From an uncultured Veillonella sp. (GTDB taxonomy: Bacteria; Bacillota; Negativicutes; Veillonellales; Veillonellaceae), in contig NZ_URAR01000010.1 in NCBI RefSeq assembly GCF_900545795.1, positions 1 to 64,000 on the forward strand: 64,000 bases of DNA, written 5' to 3'. Under the pieces are notes generated by a model. It was not told where the DNA came from and did not search any database. It saw nothing but the letters and a program-made list of their open reading frames with translations. Both the position numbers and the translations under genes were made by a program. Shown piece after piece: positions 9,485-18,259 of this stretch; the stretch's first letter is position 1, and every line of letters starts with the position of its first letter.

Positions 9485-9547
9485 AAAAGAGCCTTCTGAA
9501 CTGCCTAAAAGTTAAACACTTTACCTCGCAATTCCTACGGCTCTTTT
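9485..9547 (-). terminator. Long-loop terminator downstream of perR
   Basis: Arms AAAAGAGCC and GGCTCTTTT pair across a 45-base loop, and the minus strand continues with six T. A smaller hairpin (AAAGT / ACTTT) can form within the loop. It lies 70 bases after the perR stop. Confidence 0.6.
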
Positions 9548-9618
9548 CTTTGTAAATTTGTTTTCAAATTTGAAGTTATCCCATGCTAACACAGGGCCTC
9601 TACAAAAGCCCCAGTCTA

Positions 9619-10038
9619 TTAATGTAGACCTTTATGTTGACAGTCTGGGCAAACACCTTCAAATGTAATCTGTTGTCCTGTTACTTTATAACGACTCAAA
9701 GTCTCTACGTCATGGAAAATCTCTTCCATGTCCATGCCATCTAAATCATCAACACGATTGCACACTGTACAGCGCAAATGTGGGTGATTATGGGTGTCCC
9801 AATCATAACGACTGCATTCGTCGCCAATATCTAGCACTTTCACAAGGCCAATTTTTTCAAAAATTTCCATGGTCTTATACACAGTGGCTAAACTCATGGT
9901 TGGATGCTCGTTGCGCAAACTTTGGTAAATCATTTCCGCTGTTGGATGCTCATTTTGCCCATAAAGCACTTGATAAATCGCAATTCGTTGAGGCGTTACT
10001 TTAAAGCCTTCAGAACGTAATTTTTGAGCAATATCCAT
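9619..10038 (-). CDS. perR: Fur-family regulator, PerR-like peroxide sensor
   Basis: Metal-dependent repressor of 139 residues. The winged helix lies in about residues 1-85, with TPQRIAIYQVL and LATVYKTMEIFEKIGLV. A regulatory metal site follows (HNHPHLRC). Two CxxC pairs, CTVC and CPDC, form the structural zinc site found in PerR and Fur. ATG at 10038 is chosen because GGAGAGG lies about 9 bases before it; an upstream GTG (10056) would overlap that site. A Per/Fur-box-like sequence just downstream of its own promoter suggests autoregulation. PerR is favoured over Fur or Zur by overall resemblance only. Confidence 0.8.
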   Translation of the reverse strand: MDIAQKLRSEGFKVTPQRIAIYQVLYGQNEHPTAEMIYQSLRNEHPTMSLATVYKTMEIFEKIGLVKVLDIGDECSRYDWDTHNHPHLRCTVCNRVDDLDGMDMEEIFHDVETLSRYKVTGQQITFEGVCPDCQHKGLH

Positions 10039-10116
10039 TTGAATCAACCTCTCCACTCGGATGTAAATAAATACGCACTACTCAGTACAAATTTGCTAAT
10101 AAATACCCTTAATGAA

Positions 10117-10131
10117 GAATAATTATTATTA
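10117..10131 (-). promoter_or_regulatory. Candidate Per/Fur box upstream of perR
   Basis: GAATAATTATTATTA matches the Per-box consensus TTATAATNATTATAA at about 11 of 14 defined positions. It lies immediately after the -10 box of the perR promoter, where a bound repressor would block initiation. Confidence 0.5.
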
Positions 10132-10135
10132 AGTA

Positions 10136-10164
10136 ATTATATCAAAGTCATCAATTTTTTGCAA
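10136..10164 (-). promoter_or_regulatory. Promoter of perR
   Basis: Minus-strand -35 TTGCAA (10159-10164) and perfect -10 TATAAT (10136-10141) with a 17-base spacer. The start site would fall within or next to the candidate Per box. Confidence 0.7.
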
Positions 10165-10190
10165 GATTAAACCCTTAAAATGATACGATT

Positions 10191-10223
10191 GAACCCGCAA
10201 AATAATCTACATTTTGCGGGTTC
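10191..10223 (-). terminator. Hairpin downstream of the DEAD-box helicase gene
   Basis: A 13-bp perfect stem (GAACCCGCAAAAT / ATTTTGCGGGTTC) with a 7-base loop, 68 bases past the helicase stop. The following bases are not a clean T run on the minus strand, so this may be a processing or stability hairpin rather than an efficient intrinsic terminator. Confidence 0.5.
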
Positions 10224-10290
10224 TTCTTATATTTTACCAACATATTGTATATGAAGTCCATCATACTAAAAGCTGGTATATATCTATTAA

Positions 10291-11883
10291 TTAGTCTTTA
10301 AAGTATGGTTTAAATGCACCGCTTTGATTGTTGCGGTTTTTATTGCTGTCGTTATTTTTACGACTATAGCCATTGCTCTTGCGATTATCGCGACCGCGGT
10401 TTTCTCCGCTTGCACGGCGATCATCATAGGAGCGAGCGCTGCGGCCCTCACCTTTTCGGCCATCACTCTTGCGACCATCGCCGCGGCGGTTGAAACGGCT
10501 ATTACGCTGTCCATCACGGCGGCGCCCATCTTTGCCAAATGTGCGTTTTTTACGAACGCGAAGTGGCGCTTCTTCAGTGATTTTAACCGGTGTAGTATCT
10601 GGCTCTTTAGTAAGTAATTTAATAGCCGCTGCTACGAGACTAACGGAGTCAATATCAGAGAGCAGTTCTTCAGCACTAGCGCGATACTCTTTTAAATTTT
10701 CAGTATCTTCTACCATGTGAATTAAGCTTTGAACAGCTAATTTTTGTTGCCCTTCTAATACTTCACCTAAAGATGGAGCACGACGGCGAGCAATTTTACG
10801 CTTAGTTAAACGCTCAATGGCATGGAGATGTTCCATTTCACGAGGAATAACAAAGGTGTTAGCCATCCCTGCTTTACCAGCACGACCAGTACGACCTACA
10901 CGGTGTACATAGCTTTCTGGATCCTGTGGCAAATCATAATTATATACATGAGTTACACCACTAATATCAAGGCCTCGAGCTGCCACATCTGTAGCGACTA
11001 AAATATCAATAGTGCCTTCACGGAATTGACGAATTACGCTATCGCGTTTTTGTTGAGACAAGTCACCATGAATACCTTCAGCCATGTAACCACGCTTTTT
11101 CAAACCTTCTGTTACTTCATCTACACGGCGTTTCGTACGACCGAATACAATAGCGAGCTCTGGCGCTTGCATATCAAGCAAACGGCAAAGTAAATCGAAC
11201 TTTTGACGGTCTTGTACTTCGATGTAGTATTGCTCGATTAAGTCCATCGTAACTTGTGTAGCCTTCATGCGAATAAGGCGTGGTTCTTTTAAATAATTCT
11301 CTGCTAAAGCCTGAATAGCTGGTGGCATAGTAGCGGAGAATAATAAAGTTTGACGCGCTTCAGGTACAGCGCCTAAGATTTTATTAATATCATCCACAAA
11401 GCCCATATTAAGCATTTCATCAGCTTCATCAAGTACTACAACGCACACTTTATCAAAACTTACGGAACCACGTTCCATATGGTCCATTAAGCGACCTGGC
11501 GTAGCCACGATGATTTGAGGATTTTTACGAAGACTACGGAATTGGCGTTGAATATCCTGACCACCATAAATAGGAAGGGCTTGGATTTGAGTGTGCTGAG
11601 CCATTTTATTAAGCTCTTCAGCTACCTGAATAGCAAGCTCACGAGTTGGCGATAAAATAAGCACCTGTACGGCACGAAGATTTTCATCAACCTGCTCTAA
11701 AGCCGGAATACCAAAGGCTGCTGTTTTGCCGGTACCGGTCTGAGCCTGGCCAATCATATCAAGGCCACTCATAGCCACTGGAATCGCTTCCTGTTGAATC
11801 GGCGTAGGTTCTTCAAAGCCCATATCATTTAACGCACGTAATATGGGTTCACTAATCTGTAATTCTTCAAATTTTTCAAGCAT
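10291..11883 (-). CDS. deaD: DEAD-box ATP-dependent RNA helicase (CshA/DeaD type)
   Basis: Unwinds RNA duplexes in ribosome assembly or mRNA decay. RecA domain 1 has the Q motif ([10 protein letters not shown]), [23 protein letters not shown] and SAT. Domain 2 has [23 protein letters not shown] and [10 protein letters not shown]. Residues about 425-530 form a disordered tail rich in Arg, Gly, Asn and Ser that should add non-specific RNA binding. GGAGG lies 13 bases before the ATG, slightly far. The tail lengthens the protein to 530 residues, as in other CshA/DeaD enzymes. Confidence 0.93.
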   Translation of the reverse strand: MLEKFEELQISEPILRALNDMGFEEPTPIQQEAIPVAMSGLDMIGQAQTGTGKTAAFGIPALEQVDENLRAVQVLILSPTRELAIQVAEELNKMAQHTQIQALPIYGGQDIQRQFRSLRKNPQIIVATPGRLMDHMERGSVSFDKVCVVVLDEADEMLNMGFVDDINKILGAVPEARQTLLFSATMPPAIQALAENYLKEPRLIRMKATQVTMDLIEQYYIEVQDRQKFDLLCRLLDMQAPELAIVFGRTKRRVDEVTEGLKKRGYMAEGIHGDLSQQKRDSVIRQFREGTIDILVATDVAARGLDISGVTHVYNYDLPQDPESYVHRVGRTGRAGKAGMANTFVIPREMEHLHAIERLTKRKIARRRAPSLGEVLEGQQKLAVQSLIHMVEDTENLKEYRASAEELLSDIDSVSLVAAAIKLLTKEPDTTPVKITEEAPLRVRKKRTFGKDGRRRDGQRNSRFNRRGDGRKSDGRKGEGRSARSYDDRRASGENRGRDNRKSNGYSRKNNDSNKNRNNQSGAFKPYFKD

Positions 11884-11971
11884 GAACTGTATAAGTCCTC
11901 CTTATTTAAAAACATTTTATTATCTATATAATTAATCAAAAACTATTATATCTAAATTGATGTATTATCTA

Positions 11972-12001
11972 TTATAACACAGAAGACGCATAATAGCCAA
12001 A
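11972..12001 (-). promoter_or_regulatory. Candidate promoter of the DEAD-box helicase gene
   Basis: Minus-strand -10 TATAAT near 11972-11977 with TTGGCT 18 bases upstream. The position is about 90 bases before the start codon. The -35 is only a partial match and may overlap the foot of the neighbouring hairpin. Coordinates are approximate. Confidence 0.4.
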
Positions 12002-12028
12002 CAAGAAGTGATTTTCTTGTTTGGCTAT
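11993..12028 (-). terminator. Stable stem-loop downstream of tex
   Basis: A 15-bp stem starting ATAGCCAAACAAGAA with a short loop, 39 bases past the tex stop. It has no T run on the minus strand, so it may be a weak terminator or an mRNA 3'-end stabiliser. Confidence 0.45.
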
Positions 12029-12066
12029 ATAGATATTCTTACACTATGCTTATTTTTTTACTATAC

Positions 12067-14538
12067 TTATTTCTTCTTACTATAGGTAATCGTAATATTA
12101 TTATTCACAAAAGGTGCCGGTTCACGATGACGATTTCCACGGCCCTCACCATTACCTGAGCGCTGCCCACCTTGACGACGTCCCTGGGCATTGCGATTAT
12201 TTCGCTGACGGCGATCATTTTGTTGATTGCTAGCTTGTTCACCACTTTGGCGTCGGCCCTCACGGTTAGCCCCCTTCGAGCTATTCGATGTATTAGATCT
12301 ATTAGAGCGACGAGAATTATTGGACTGATTAGCCTGATTGGACGCTCCGTCACCACGAGCCGCTTTCTCTTTATCGCGCAAAGCTTTCATGGATAGGCCA
12401 ATGCGATTTCGTTCTGGCTCAACAGAAATAATTTCTGCTTCAATAATATCGCCTACCGCCAAAACATCAGAAGGATGTTCATTGCGACGGCAAAATTCAC
12501 TGCGATGAAGAAGTCCATTGACTTTGAGACCAAAATCCACGAAGGCACCAAAGTCAACTACATTATGAACTGTGCCTTTTACTACTGTACCTACTTTGAC
12601 ATCTTCAAGACTCATAATATGTTTACGCGTCATAGGTGCTGGTAAGTCTTCACGCGGGTCGCGACCTGGCTTAGCCAATGCCTCTAAAATATCACGCACT
12701 GTAGGCACCCCAGCATCCAATTCACTAGCTAAACTTTCAGCCTGCACATCACCTAACTTAGCAAGTAGTTCTTCGTGCGCTGATTTATCAGTAAGCTGAA
12801 CCAATTGGAATCCCAATTTATTAATAATTGCTTCCGCTAATTCGTATGACTCTGGATGAACTGGCGTATTATCTAATGGATTCACACTATCTTTAATACG
12901 CAAGAAACCTGCACATTGAGTAAATGCAGCCGGTCCTAAGCGCTTAACTTTTAAGAGCTCTTTACGAGACGTGAACGTACCCACATCTTTACGATAATCT
13001 ACTATATTATTAGCTACAGCGCTACTAATCCCAGCTACATGCTGCAAGATAGCTGGTGACGCCGTATTGAGTTCTACGCCTACATGGTTTACTACCGTTT
13101 CCACCACTTGATCTAAGGTAGCAGTCAATTGCTTCTGATTCACATCATGTTGATACTGTCCTACACCAATCGATTTAGGATCGATCTTAACTGCTTCTGC
13201 CAATGGATCTTGTACGCGACGCGCAATAGACACAGCACCGCGGATAGATACATCTAAATCAGGTAATTCTTCAATAGCAAGCTTAGATGCGGAATAAACA
13301 GATGCGCCCGCTTCATTAGTGATAATGTAATGACAATCTAATTGCTCTGCCTCTATCAAATTAGAAACAAATTGTTCGGTTTCATAAGACGCTGTACCAT
13401 TGCCAATGGAAATAAGTGTTACCTTCCACTTGCGAATCTTAGCTGGCATATCTTTTTTAGCTGCTTCTATGCCACGTTCACCAGAAGTTAGATGGTAAAT
13501 TCCTTGGTCTAATACATTGCCCTGTGCATCAATAATGGCCATTTTACAGCCCATGCGATAGCCTGGGTCAAGGCCCATAATTACATGCCCTGCCAATGGT
13601 GGTTGAAGCAATAAATTGCGAAGATTCGTGCCAAACACTTTAATAGCTTGCTCATCAGCCGCTTCAGTTAAGGTCTTACGAATCTCTCGTTCTAAAGCCG
13701 GTAAAATGAGTCGTTTATACGCATCCGCTACCGCTTCCTCACGATATGTTGCCAAAGCTGGTGCTCCATCGCTTGGGATTTTGCTCAACATATACGCAAT
13801 ATATGTATCATCGCTAGCATTTAGACTCACCTTTAAGGCCCCCAATTTTTCACCGCGATTAATAGCGAGAATTCGGTGTGATGGCATTTGATGGATAGGC
13901 TCTTCATATTCATCATATTGCAAAAAGCCTTTTTTTACCTCTTCATCATCCCCTGTAAGAGCTGCTGAAATAGTATCTTTCTTCCACATAGACTCACGTA
14001 AATAGGCGCGGAAATCGGCGCGATCACTTACATCTTCGGCCAAAATATCCATGGCCCCCTGCAAGGCTGCCTCTACAGATTCCACCGCATCAGTAATGAA
14101 TGGACTAGCTAGTTCGTCTGCACTGGCCTTATTATCACTACCTGCTTTCCATAATAAATCCGCTAGTGGCTCAAGCCCTGCTTCTCGCGCCATAGAAGCA
14201 CGCGTGCGCTTCTTAGGACGATAAGGTAAATACAAGTCTTCTAGCTCTTGTAATTTCATAGCATTTTGCAAAGCCACTTCCAGTTCAGGTGTCATTTTCT
14301 CCTGTTCTGTAATCGAGCGAATAATCTCTTCACGGCGACTCTCTAAATTGCGTAAATATTTAATACGTTCTTCAATTTCACGTAATTGCTCATCCTTTAA
14401 TTCGCCTGTTTTTTCTTTTCGATATCGAGCAATAAAAGGTACGGTATTCCCTTCATCCATAAGTTCAACAGCTACTTTTACTTGCCAATCCTTTACACCC
14501 AGTTCACCGGCTATATGGTGAGCCATTTTTTCTAACAT
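12067..14538 (-). CDS. tex: Tex-family S1 RNA-binding transcription accessory protein
   Basis: Nucleic-acid-binding protein of 823 residues thought to act with transcribing RNA polymerase. In order it has the helical N-terminal domain (GNTVPFIARYRKEKTGELKD split by family convention), a YqgF/RNase H-like domain (IMGLDPGYRMGCKMAIID), helix-hairpin-helix repeats near VAGISSAVANNIVDYR, and an S1 domain (GTVVKGTVHNVVDFGAFVD). The last ~110 residues are a disordered Asn/Arg/Gly/Ser-rich tail. It is the last gene of recQ-thyA-folA-tex. The tail resembles that of the adjacent DEAD-box helicase in composition. Confidence 0.92.
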   Translation of the reverse strand: MLEKMAHHIAGELGVKDWQVKVAVELMDEGNTVPFIARYRKEKTGELKDEQLREIEERIKYLRNLESRREEIIRSITEQEKMTPELEVALQNAMKLQELEDLYLPYRPKKRTRASMAREAGLEPLADLLWKAGSDNKASADELASPFITDAVESVEAALQGAMDILAEDVSDRADFRAYLRESMWKKDTISAALTGDDEEVKKGFLQYDEYEEPIHQMPSHRILAINRGEKLGALKVSLNASDDTYIAYMLSKIPSDGAPALATYREEAVADAYKRLILPALEREIRKTLTEAADEQAIKVFGTNLRNLLLQPPLAGHVIMGLDPGYRMGCKMAIIDAQGNVLDQGIYHLTSGERGIEAAKKDMPAKIRKWKVTLISIGNGTASYETEQFVSNLIEAEQLDCHYIITNEAGASVYSASKLAIEELPDLDVSIRGAVSIARRVQDPLAEAVKIDPKSIGVGQYQHDVNQKQLTATLDQVVETVVNHVGVELNTASPAILQHVAGISSAVANNIVDYRKDVGTFTSRKELLKVKRLGPAAFTQCAGFLRIKDSVNPLDNTPVHPESYELAEAIINKLGFQLVQLTDKSAHEELLAKLGDVQAESLASELDAGVPTVRDILEALAKPGRDPREDLPAPMTRKHIMSLEDVKVGTVVKGTVHNVVDFGAFVDFGLKVNGLLHRSEFCRRNEHPSDVLAVGDIIEAEIISVEPERNRIGLSMKALRDKEKAARGDGASNQANQSNNSRRSNRSNTSNSSKGANREGRRQSGEQASNQQNDRRQRNNRNAQGRRQGGQRSGNGEGRGNRHREPAPFVNNNITITYSKKK

Positions 14539-14604
14539 GTACTACTTCCTCCAACAATTTTATTTCTATCCTTAACTAGGCTATAAGAGTCTTCCCTAGC
14601 ATTA

Positions 14605-15093
14605 CTATATGCGACTGTAAATAACAAAATCAAACGCTACCTCATCGGTCTCATCTGATCCTGTCATACGCACCGACTCCATAAATTCATCTGCCATAAT
14701 CGGTGGGAATAGGGCATCCCCGTCATAGTCTTTATAAATCTCTGTCACATAAAGACGGTCTGCATAAGGCATAAGACTCTTGTAAATCTCAGCGCCTCCA
14801 ATGCAGAACACAATATCATTTAATTTTTCCGCTTCTGCTACAGCTTCTTCAGGGCTGTGAAATACGCGCACCCCTTCATATGGTGGTACATAATCTGCTT
14901 GACGAGTAATCACCCAATGCTCCCGTTTAGGCAATAAGAATGGCAAAGACTCCAAAGTCTTACGCCCCATGATGATAACATGACCTGTGGTCAACAATTT
15001 AAAATGCTGTAAATCCTTAGAAATATGCCAAATTAACTTATTATCCTTCCCAATAACGCCATTGCTGGCACGCGCCACGATCATCGCTAACAT
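14605..15093 (-). CDS. folA: Dihydrofolate reductase
   Basis: Reduces dihydrofolate to tetrahydrofolate with NADPH. The 162-residue protein shows the family order: MIVARASNGVIGKDNKLIWH, then DLQHFKLLTTGHVIIMGRKT (NADPH-binding), FCIGGAEIYKSLMP and YVTEIY. The usual acidic catalytic residue after the tryptophan appears as the Asp of SKDL. It follows thyA by 54 bases on the same strand, the standard pairing, because ThyA produces the dihydrofolate that FolA recycles. Confidence 0.95.
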   Translation of the reverse strand: MLAMIVARASNGVIGKDNKLIWHISKDLQHFKLLTTGHVIIMGRKTLESLPFLLPKREHWVITRQADYVPPYEGVRVFHSPEEAVAEAEKLNDIVFCIGGAEIYKSLMPYADRLYVTEIYKDYDGDALFPPIMADEFMESVRMTGSDETDEVAFDFVIYSRI

Positions 15094-15147
15094 AAGACAC
15101 CTCCATCAACCTAACCAATACATTTTATAGTCCCTGCATTCTACGTC

Positions 15148-15939
15148 TTATACGGCTACATCCATAGGCAGTTTACCTAAATGCTCATAACCTTCAAGTT
15201 TTGCATCATCTGGTGTAATCCCATAGAAATCAGTTACGTCAGGATTAATCCAAATCTTCGGCGCTGCTAACGCTTGGTCACGACGCTCTAATTGTGTTTT
15301 TAATGCGTCCACATGATTTTCGTAAATATGGGCATTATTAATAATATGGGTAAAGCGACCAGGTTTTAACCCACTCACTTGAGCAATTAAGCATACTAAT
15401 GTGGCATATTGGGCCATATTAAATGGCACGCCTAAGCCCATATCACCACTGCGCTGTACAAGCATACAATTGAGGCGGTCTCCAGCCACATCCCAAAGAG
15501 TCTCATAAGCGCAAGGTTGTAACGCCATGTCTGGCAAATCTTCAATATTCCAAAGTGTTACAATCATGCGGCGACTTTGAGGGTCCTCTTTAATCATGCG
15601 CAATAGATTGTCTACTTGTTTATACTTTGCTAGCTGATAACCATAAGCCTTGCCAATAGTGCCATCTTCGCGCATCCATTCATCCCATACATGAACGCCC
15701 ATAGCTTGCAATTCTTTTACATCATTACTCTGCTTTTGCCAAATCCAAAGCAATTCTTTTAAGGCTGTTTTAAATGCTACAAACTTAGTTGTTAAAATAG
15801 GAAATTCCTTAGCTAAATCAAACTGCATCACTTGATGAGGCAATTTGTATGTAGGGATGCCAGTGCGATTATTTGCATAGTATCCATCCTTTAAAATGCG
15901 CTCAATAATATCTAAATACTGTGTATCCGCACTACTCAT
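15148..15939 (-). CDS. thyA: Thymidylate synthase
   Basis: Methylates dUMP to dTMP with methylenetetrahydrofolate. The 263-residue protein has RTGIPTYKL near the N terminus, the phosphate-binding Arg pair SRRMIV, the catalytic-Cys region [29 protein letters not shown] (dUMP binding) and the [10 protein letters not shown] segment. The sequence after the nucleophile (AYETLWDV) departs from the common CHTLFQF form, but all other elements are intact. It lies 42 bases after recQ and before folA. Confidence 0.93.
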   Translation of the reverse strand: MSSADTQYLDIIERILKDGYYANNRTGIPTYKLPHQVMQFDLAKEFPILTTKFVAFKTALKELLWIWQKQSNDVKELQAMGVHVWDEWMREDGTIGKAYGYQLAKYKQVDNLLRMIKEDPQSRRMIVTLWNIEDLPDMALQPCAYETLWDVAGDRLNCMLVQRSGDMGLGVPFNMAQYATLVCLIAQVSGLKPGRFTHIINNAHIYENHVDALKTQLERRDQALAAPKIWINPDVTDFYGITPDDAKLEGYEHLGKLPMDVAV

Positions 15940-15981
15940 GGTGGTTCTCCTTTATCATAACCAATTTATATATTTATCTGA

Positions 15982-17817
15982 CTACTTATACTGACTAATA
16001 ACAGCTAAAAAGGACAGGCCAAACTCTTGTAATTTAGCATCGCCTACGCCTTTTATATTGCTCAAATCCGCTAAGGTTCGCGGTCTAGTAGAAGCCATAT
16101 CAATTAAAACTGTATCTGGGAAAATTAAATATGGTGGTACATTCTTAATTTCACTAAGTTTCTTTCGATGTTCCCTAAGTACATCAAACAGACTTTTCTT
16201 GCCACCGCGACTTCGCTGTGCTGCCCATTGTTTAGCCATACCTCCAGCTCCAGCAGTTCGATAAGGTTCTTCACGCACTGTTACGACTTGACGTCGCACT
16301 TCTTGTACTGTAGCCTCACCTTCGAGCACAGCTTCACCAGCGGGCTCAATACTTAATATAGGGTACTTCCCTGTAGCGCAATGCAAATATCCTAAGGATA
16401 CAAATTGACGGATTAGACCTTTTATATCCTTGTCATCCATATCGCGCAAAGCGCCAAATACAGGAAGGCGATCATATCCATATTTGACAATGCGATCCGT
16501 CCGATTGCCGGCTACAATATCAGCAATCATCGCAGCCCCATAGCGCTCTTCAGTATCTACAATGGCCTTAAATATATATTTAGCTTCCTTCGTCAAATCA
16601 CGGAGCTGCCCTTTATTTTTACAAGAGCTACAATTATCACAACGCGTCCATTGTACTTGCTCACCAAAGTAATTGAGCATATATTTGCGCAAACAGTCCG
16701 TAGTAAAGCAATAGTTAATCATTTGCTGCAATTTAGTCATTTCAATGCGCTGGCGAGCCGGCTCATGAACAGATTCATTGATTAAATACTTATGAATCAT
16801 CACATCGCGCCCACTATAGAGGAGTACGCAAACAGCAGGCCCCCCATCACGGCCAGCACGACCGGCCTCTTGGTAATAACTCTCCATATTGCGCGGCATT
16901 TGATAATGCAATACATAGCGTACATTACTCTTATCAATACCCATACCAAAAGCACTGGTGGCAACCATGATTTTCACCTTATCATAAGCATAGCGCTCTT
17001 GCTGTAATTTACGCACTTCATCAGATAGACCAGCATGGTAATAGCCAGCTTCATAGCCATGCTTAATAAGTTCTCCGTAAATCTTTTCCACATCCTTGCG
17101 CGTGGAGCAGTAAATCACACCATTCTCATCTTTATGAGCTTCTACAAATTGAAGTACATAAGGTAACTTACGACTCGGCTGCACTACGGAAAATGCTAAA
17201 TTAGGACGGTCAAAGCCGGTAATATGAACTCGAGCTTGCGTAAGGCCTAAGAGGCGCTTCATATCTCTCTCTACTTCTTGTGTAGCACTTGCTGTAAAAG
17301 CACCCACAACAGGGCGCTTAGGCAAACGCTCTATAAAAGGCCCAATCAATTGATAGGAAGGTCTAAAGTCATGCCCCCATTGTGACACACAATGAGCCTC
17401 ATCTATTATTACTTGTGAAATAGGCAATTCACATAAAAAGTTTTGAAAATATTCTGATCCTAGTCGCTCTGGAGCTAAGTATAAAAGTTTTATTCGCCCA
17501 GCTCGCAACTGACGCATGAGGGCTACAACTTGATCTTGCTCAAGAGTGCTATTCATATAGGCTGCCGGAATATGTTGTAGGCGCAGGCCTTCTACTTGAT
17601 CTTGCATAAGCGAGATGAGTGGAGAAAATACAATAGTCAGCCCTTGCCGCAATAGCGCTGGAATCTGGAAGCATATAGACTTCCCCGCGCCAGTAGGCAT
17701 AATGGCTAATATATCTTGCCCTGCCAACAAGGACGCTACCGGTACCTCTTGAGCTGGTCTAAAGGAAGAATAGCCAAAAAATCGCTCTAATGCTGCTTCA
17801 GCTGCCTTATGTGCCAT
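15982..17817 (-). CDS. recQ: ATP-dependent DNA helicase RecQ
   Basis: 3'-5' DNA helicase used in recombination and fork restart, 611 residues. It has the motif 0 region FGYSSFRPAQ, MPTGAGKS, FSPLISLMQDQV, DEAHCVSQWGHDFRP, and motif VI QEAGRAGRDG. The RQC zinc site is C..(17)..CDNCSSC near residues 380-402. The C-terminal HRDC domain (about 540-611) includes LADLSNIKGVGDAKLQEFG. It is the first gene of the recQ-thyA-folA-tex run, with GGACG 8 bases before the ATG. Confidence 0.95.
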   Translation of the reverse strand: MAHKAAEAALERFFGYSSFRPAQEVPVASLLAGQDILAIMPTGAGKSICFQIPALLRQGLTIVFSPLISLMQDQVEGLRLQHIPAAYMNSTLEQDQVVALMRQLRAGRIKLLYLAPERLGSEYFQNFLCELPISQVIIDEAHCVSQWGHDFRPSYQLIGPFIERLPKRPVVGAFTASATQEVERDMKRLLGLTQARVHITGFDRPNLAFSVVQPSRKLPYVLQFVEAHKDENGVIYCSTRKDVEKIYGELIKHGYEAGYYHAGLSDEVRKLQQERYAYDKVKIMVATSAFGMGIDKSNVRYVLHYQMPRNMESYYQEAGRAGRDGGPAVCVLLYSGRDVMIHKYLINESVHEPARQRIEMTKLQQMINYCFTTDCLRKYMLNYFGEQVQWTRCDNCSSCKNKGQLRDLTKEAKYIFKAIVDTEERYGAAMIADIVAGNRTDRIVKYGYDRLPVFGALRDMDDKDIKGLIRQFVSLGYLHCATGKYPILSIEPAGEAVLEGEATVQEVRRQVVTVREEPYRTAGAGGMAKQWAAQRSRGGKKSLFDVLREHRKKLSEIKNVPPYLIFPDTVLIDMASTRPRTLADLSNIKGVGDAKLQEFGLSFLAVISQYK

Positions 17818-18259
17818 CTCATCACGTCCTTTACAACAAAATCAAATCTAGCTAACTTTTGCCTTATTGGCTATCTTATTATTTTATCATTTCTACTAAC
17901 TTCGGGCAAACTATGAAACCTTCAATTTATCCTAAAATTCCTGATATTTCTGGCGGTCTTTATTTTAAACTTAATAGTTTCACCTTTACTAATACCTGTT
18001 GTTAGGTCTTCTCCAAGCGTGCTATAAAAAACTCCTAGCATTGCTTAAAATATCTCCTCAACATCGCTTAAATAGCTCCTTAACATCTCTTACACGTTAT
18101 TCTTCACATGGCTTAAAATTTATCCTTAATATCTCTTAAAGGCACTTCTTAACATCTCTTAAAATTTCTATAGACTTTATTCTTATAATATAGTAGGACG
18201 CCCCCTATTTATGGTACAATATACTAATATTAAACTTTATATAAAGGAGGGTACTGCCT
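17818..18259. other. Intergenic gap between recQ and putP
   Basis: A 442-base divergent gap with no convincing gene. Its right half contains a degenerate tandem repeat (18032-18167). The putP ribosome binding site AAAGGAGGG ends just before 18260. No clear consensus promoter was found for either gene. Confidence 0.6.
18032..18167. repeat. Degenerate ~22-bp direct repeats upstream of putP
   Basis: About six imperfect copies of a unit close to CTCCTTAACATCTCTTAAAAT, starting near 18032, 18054, 18076, 18102, 18123 and 18145. Units are 21-26 bases long and diverge by several bases. They lie 90-230 bases before the putP start. Confidence 0.6.

Noticed and set aside
10287..10538. Ala/Met-rich frame opposite or out of phase with the helicase tail
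   Set aside because: It is a by-product of the repetitive Arg/Gly codons of the real gene.
12105..12356. Hydrophobic frame within the tex tail
   Set aside because: It overlaps the Tex coding sequence in another phase and has no start site of its own.
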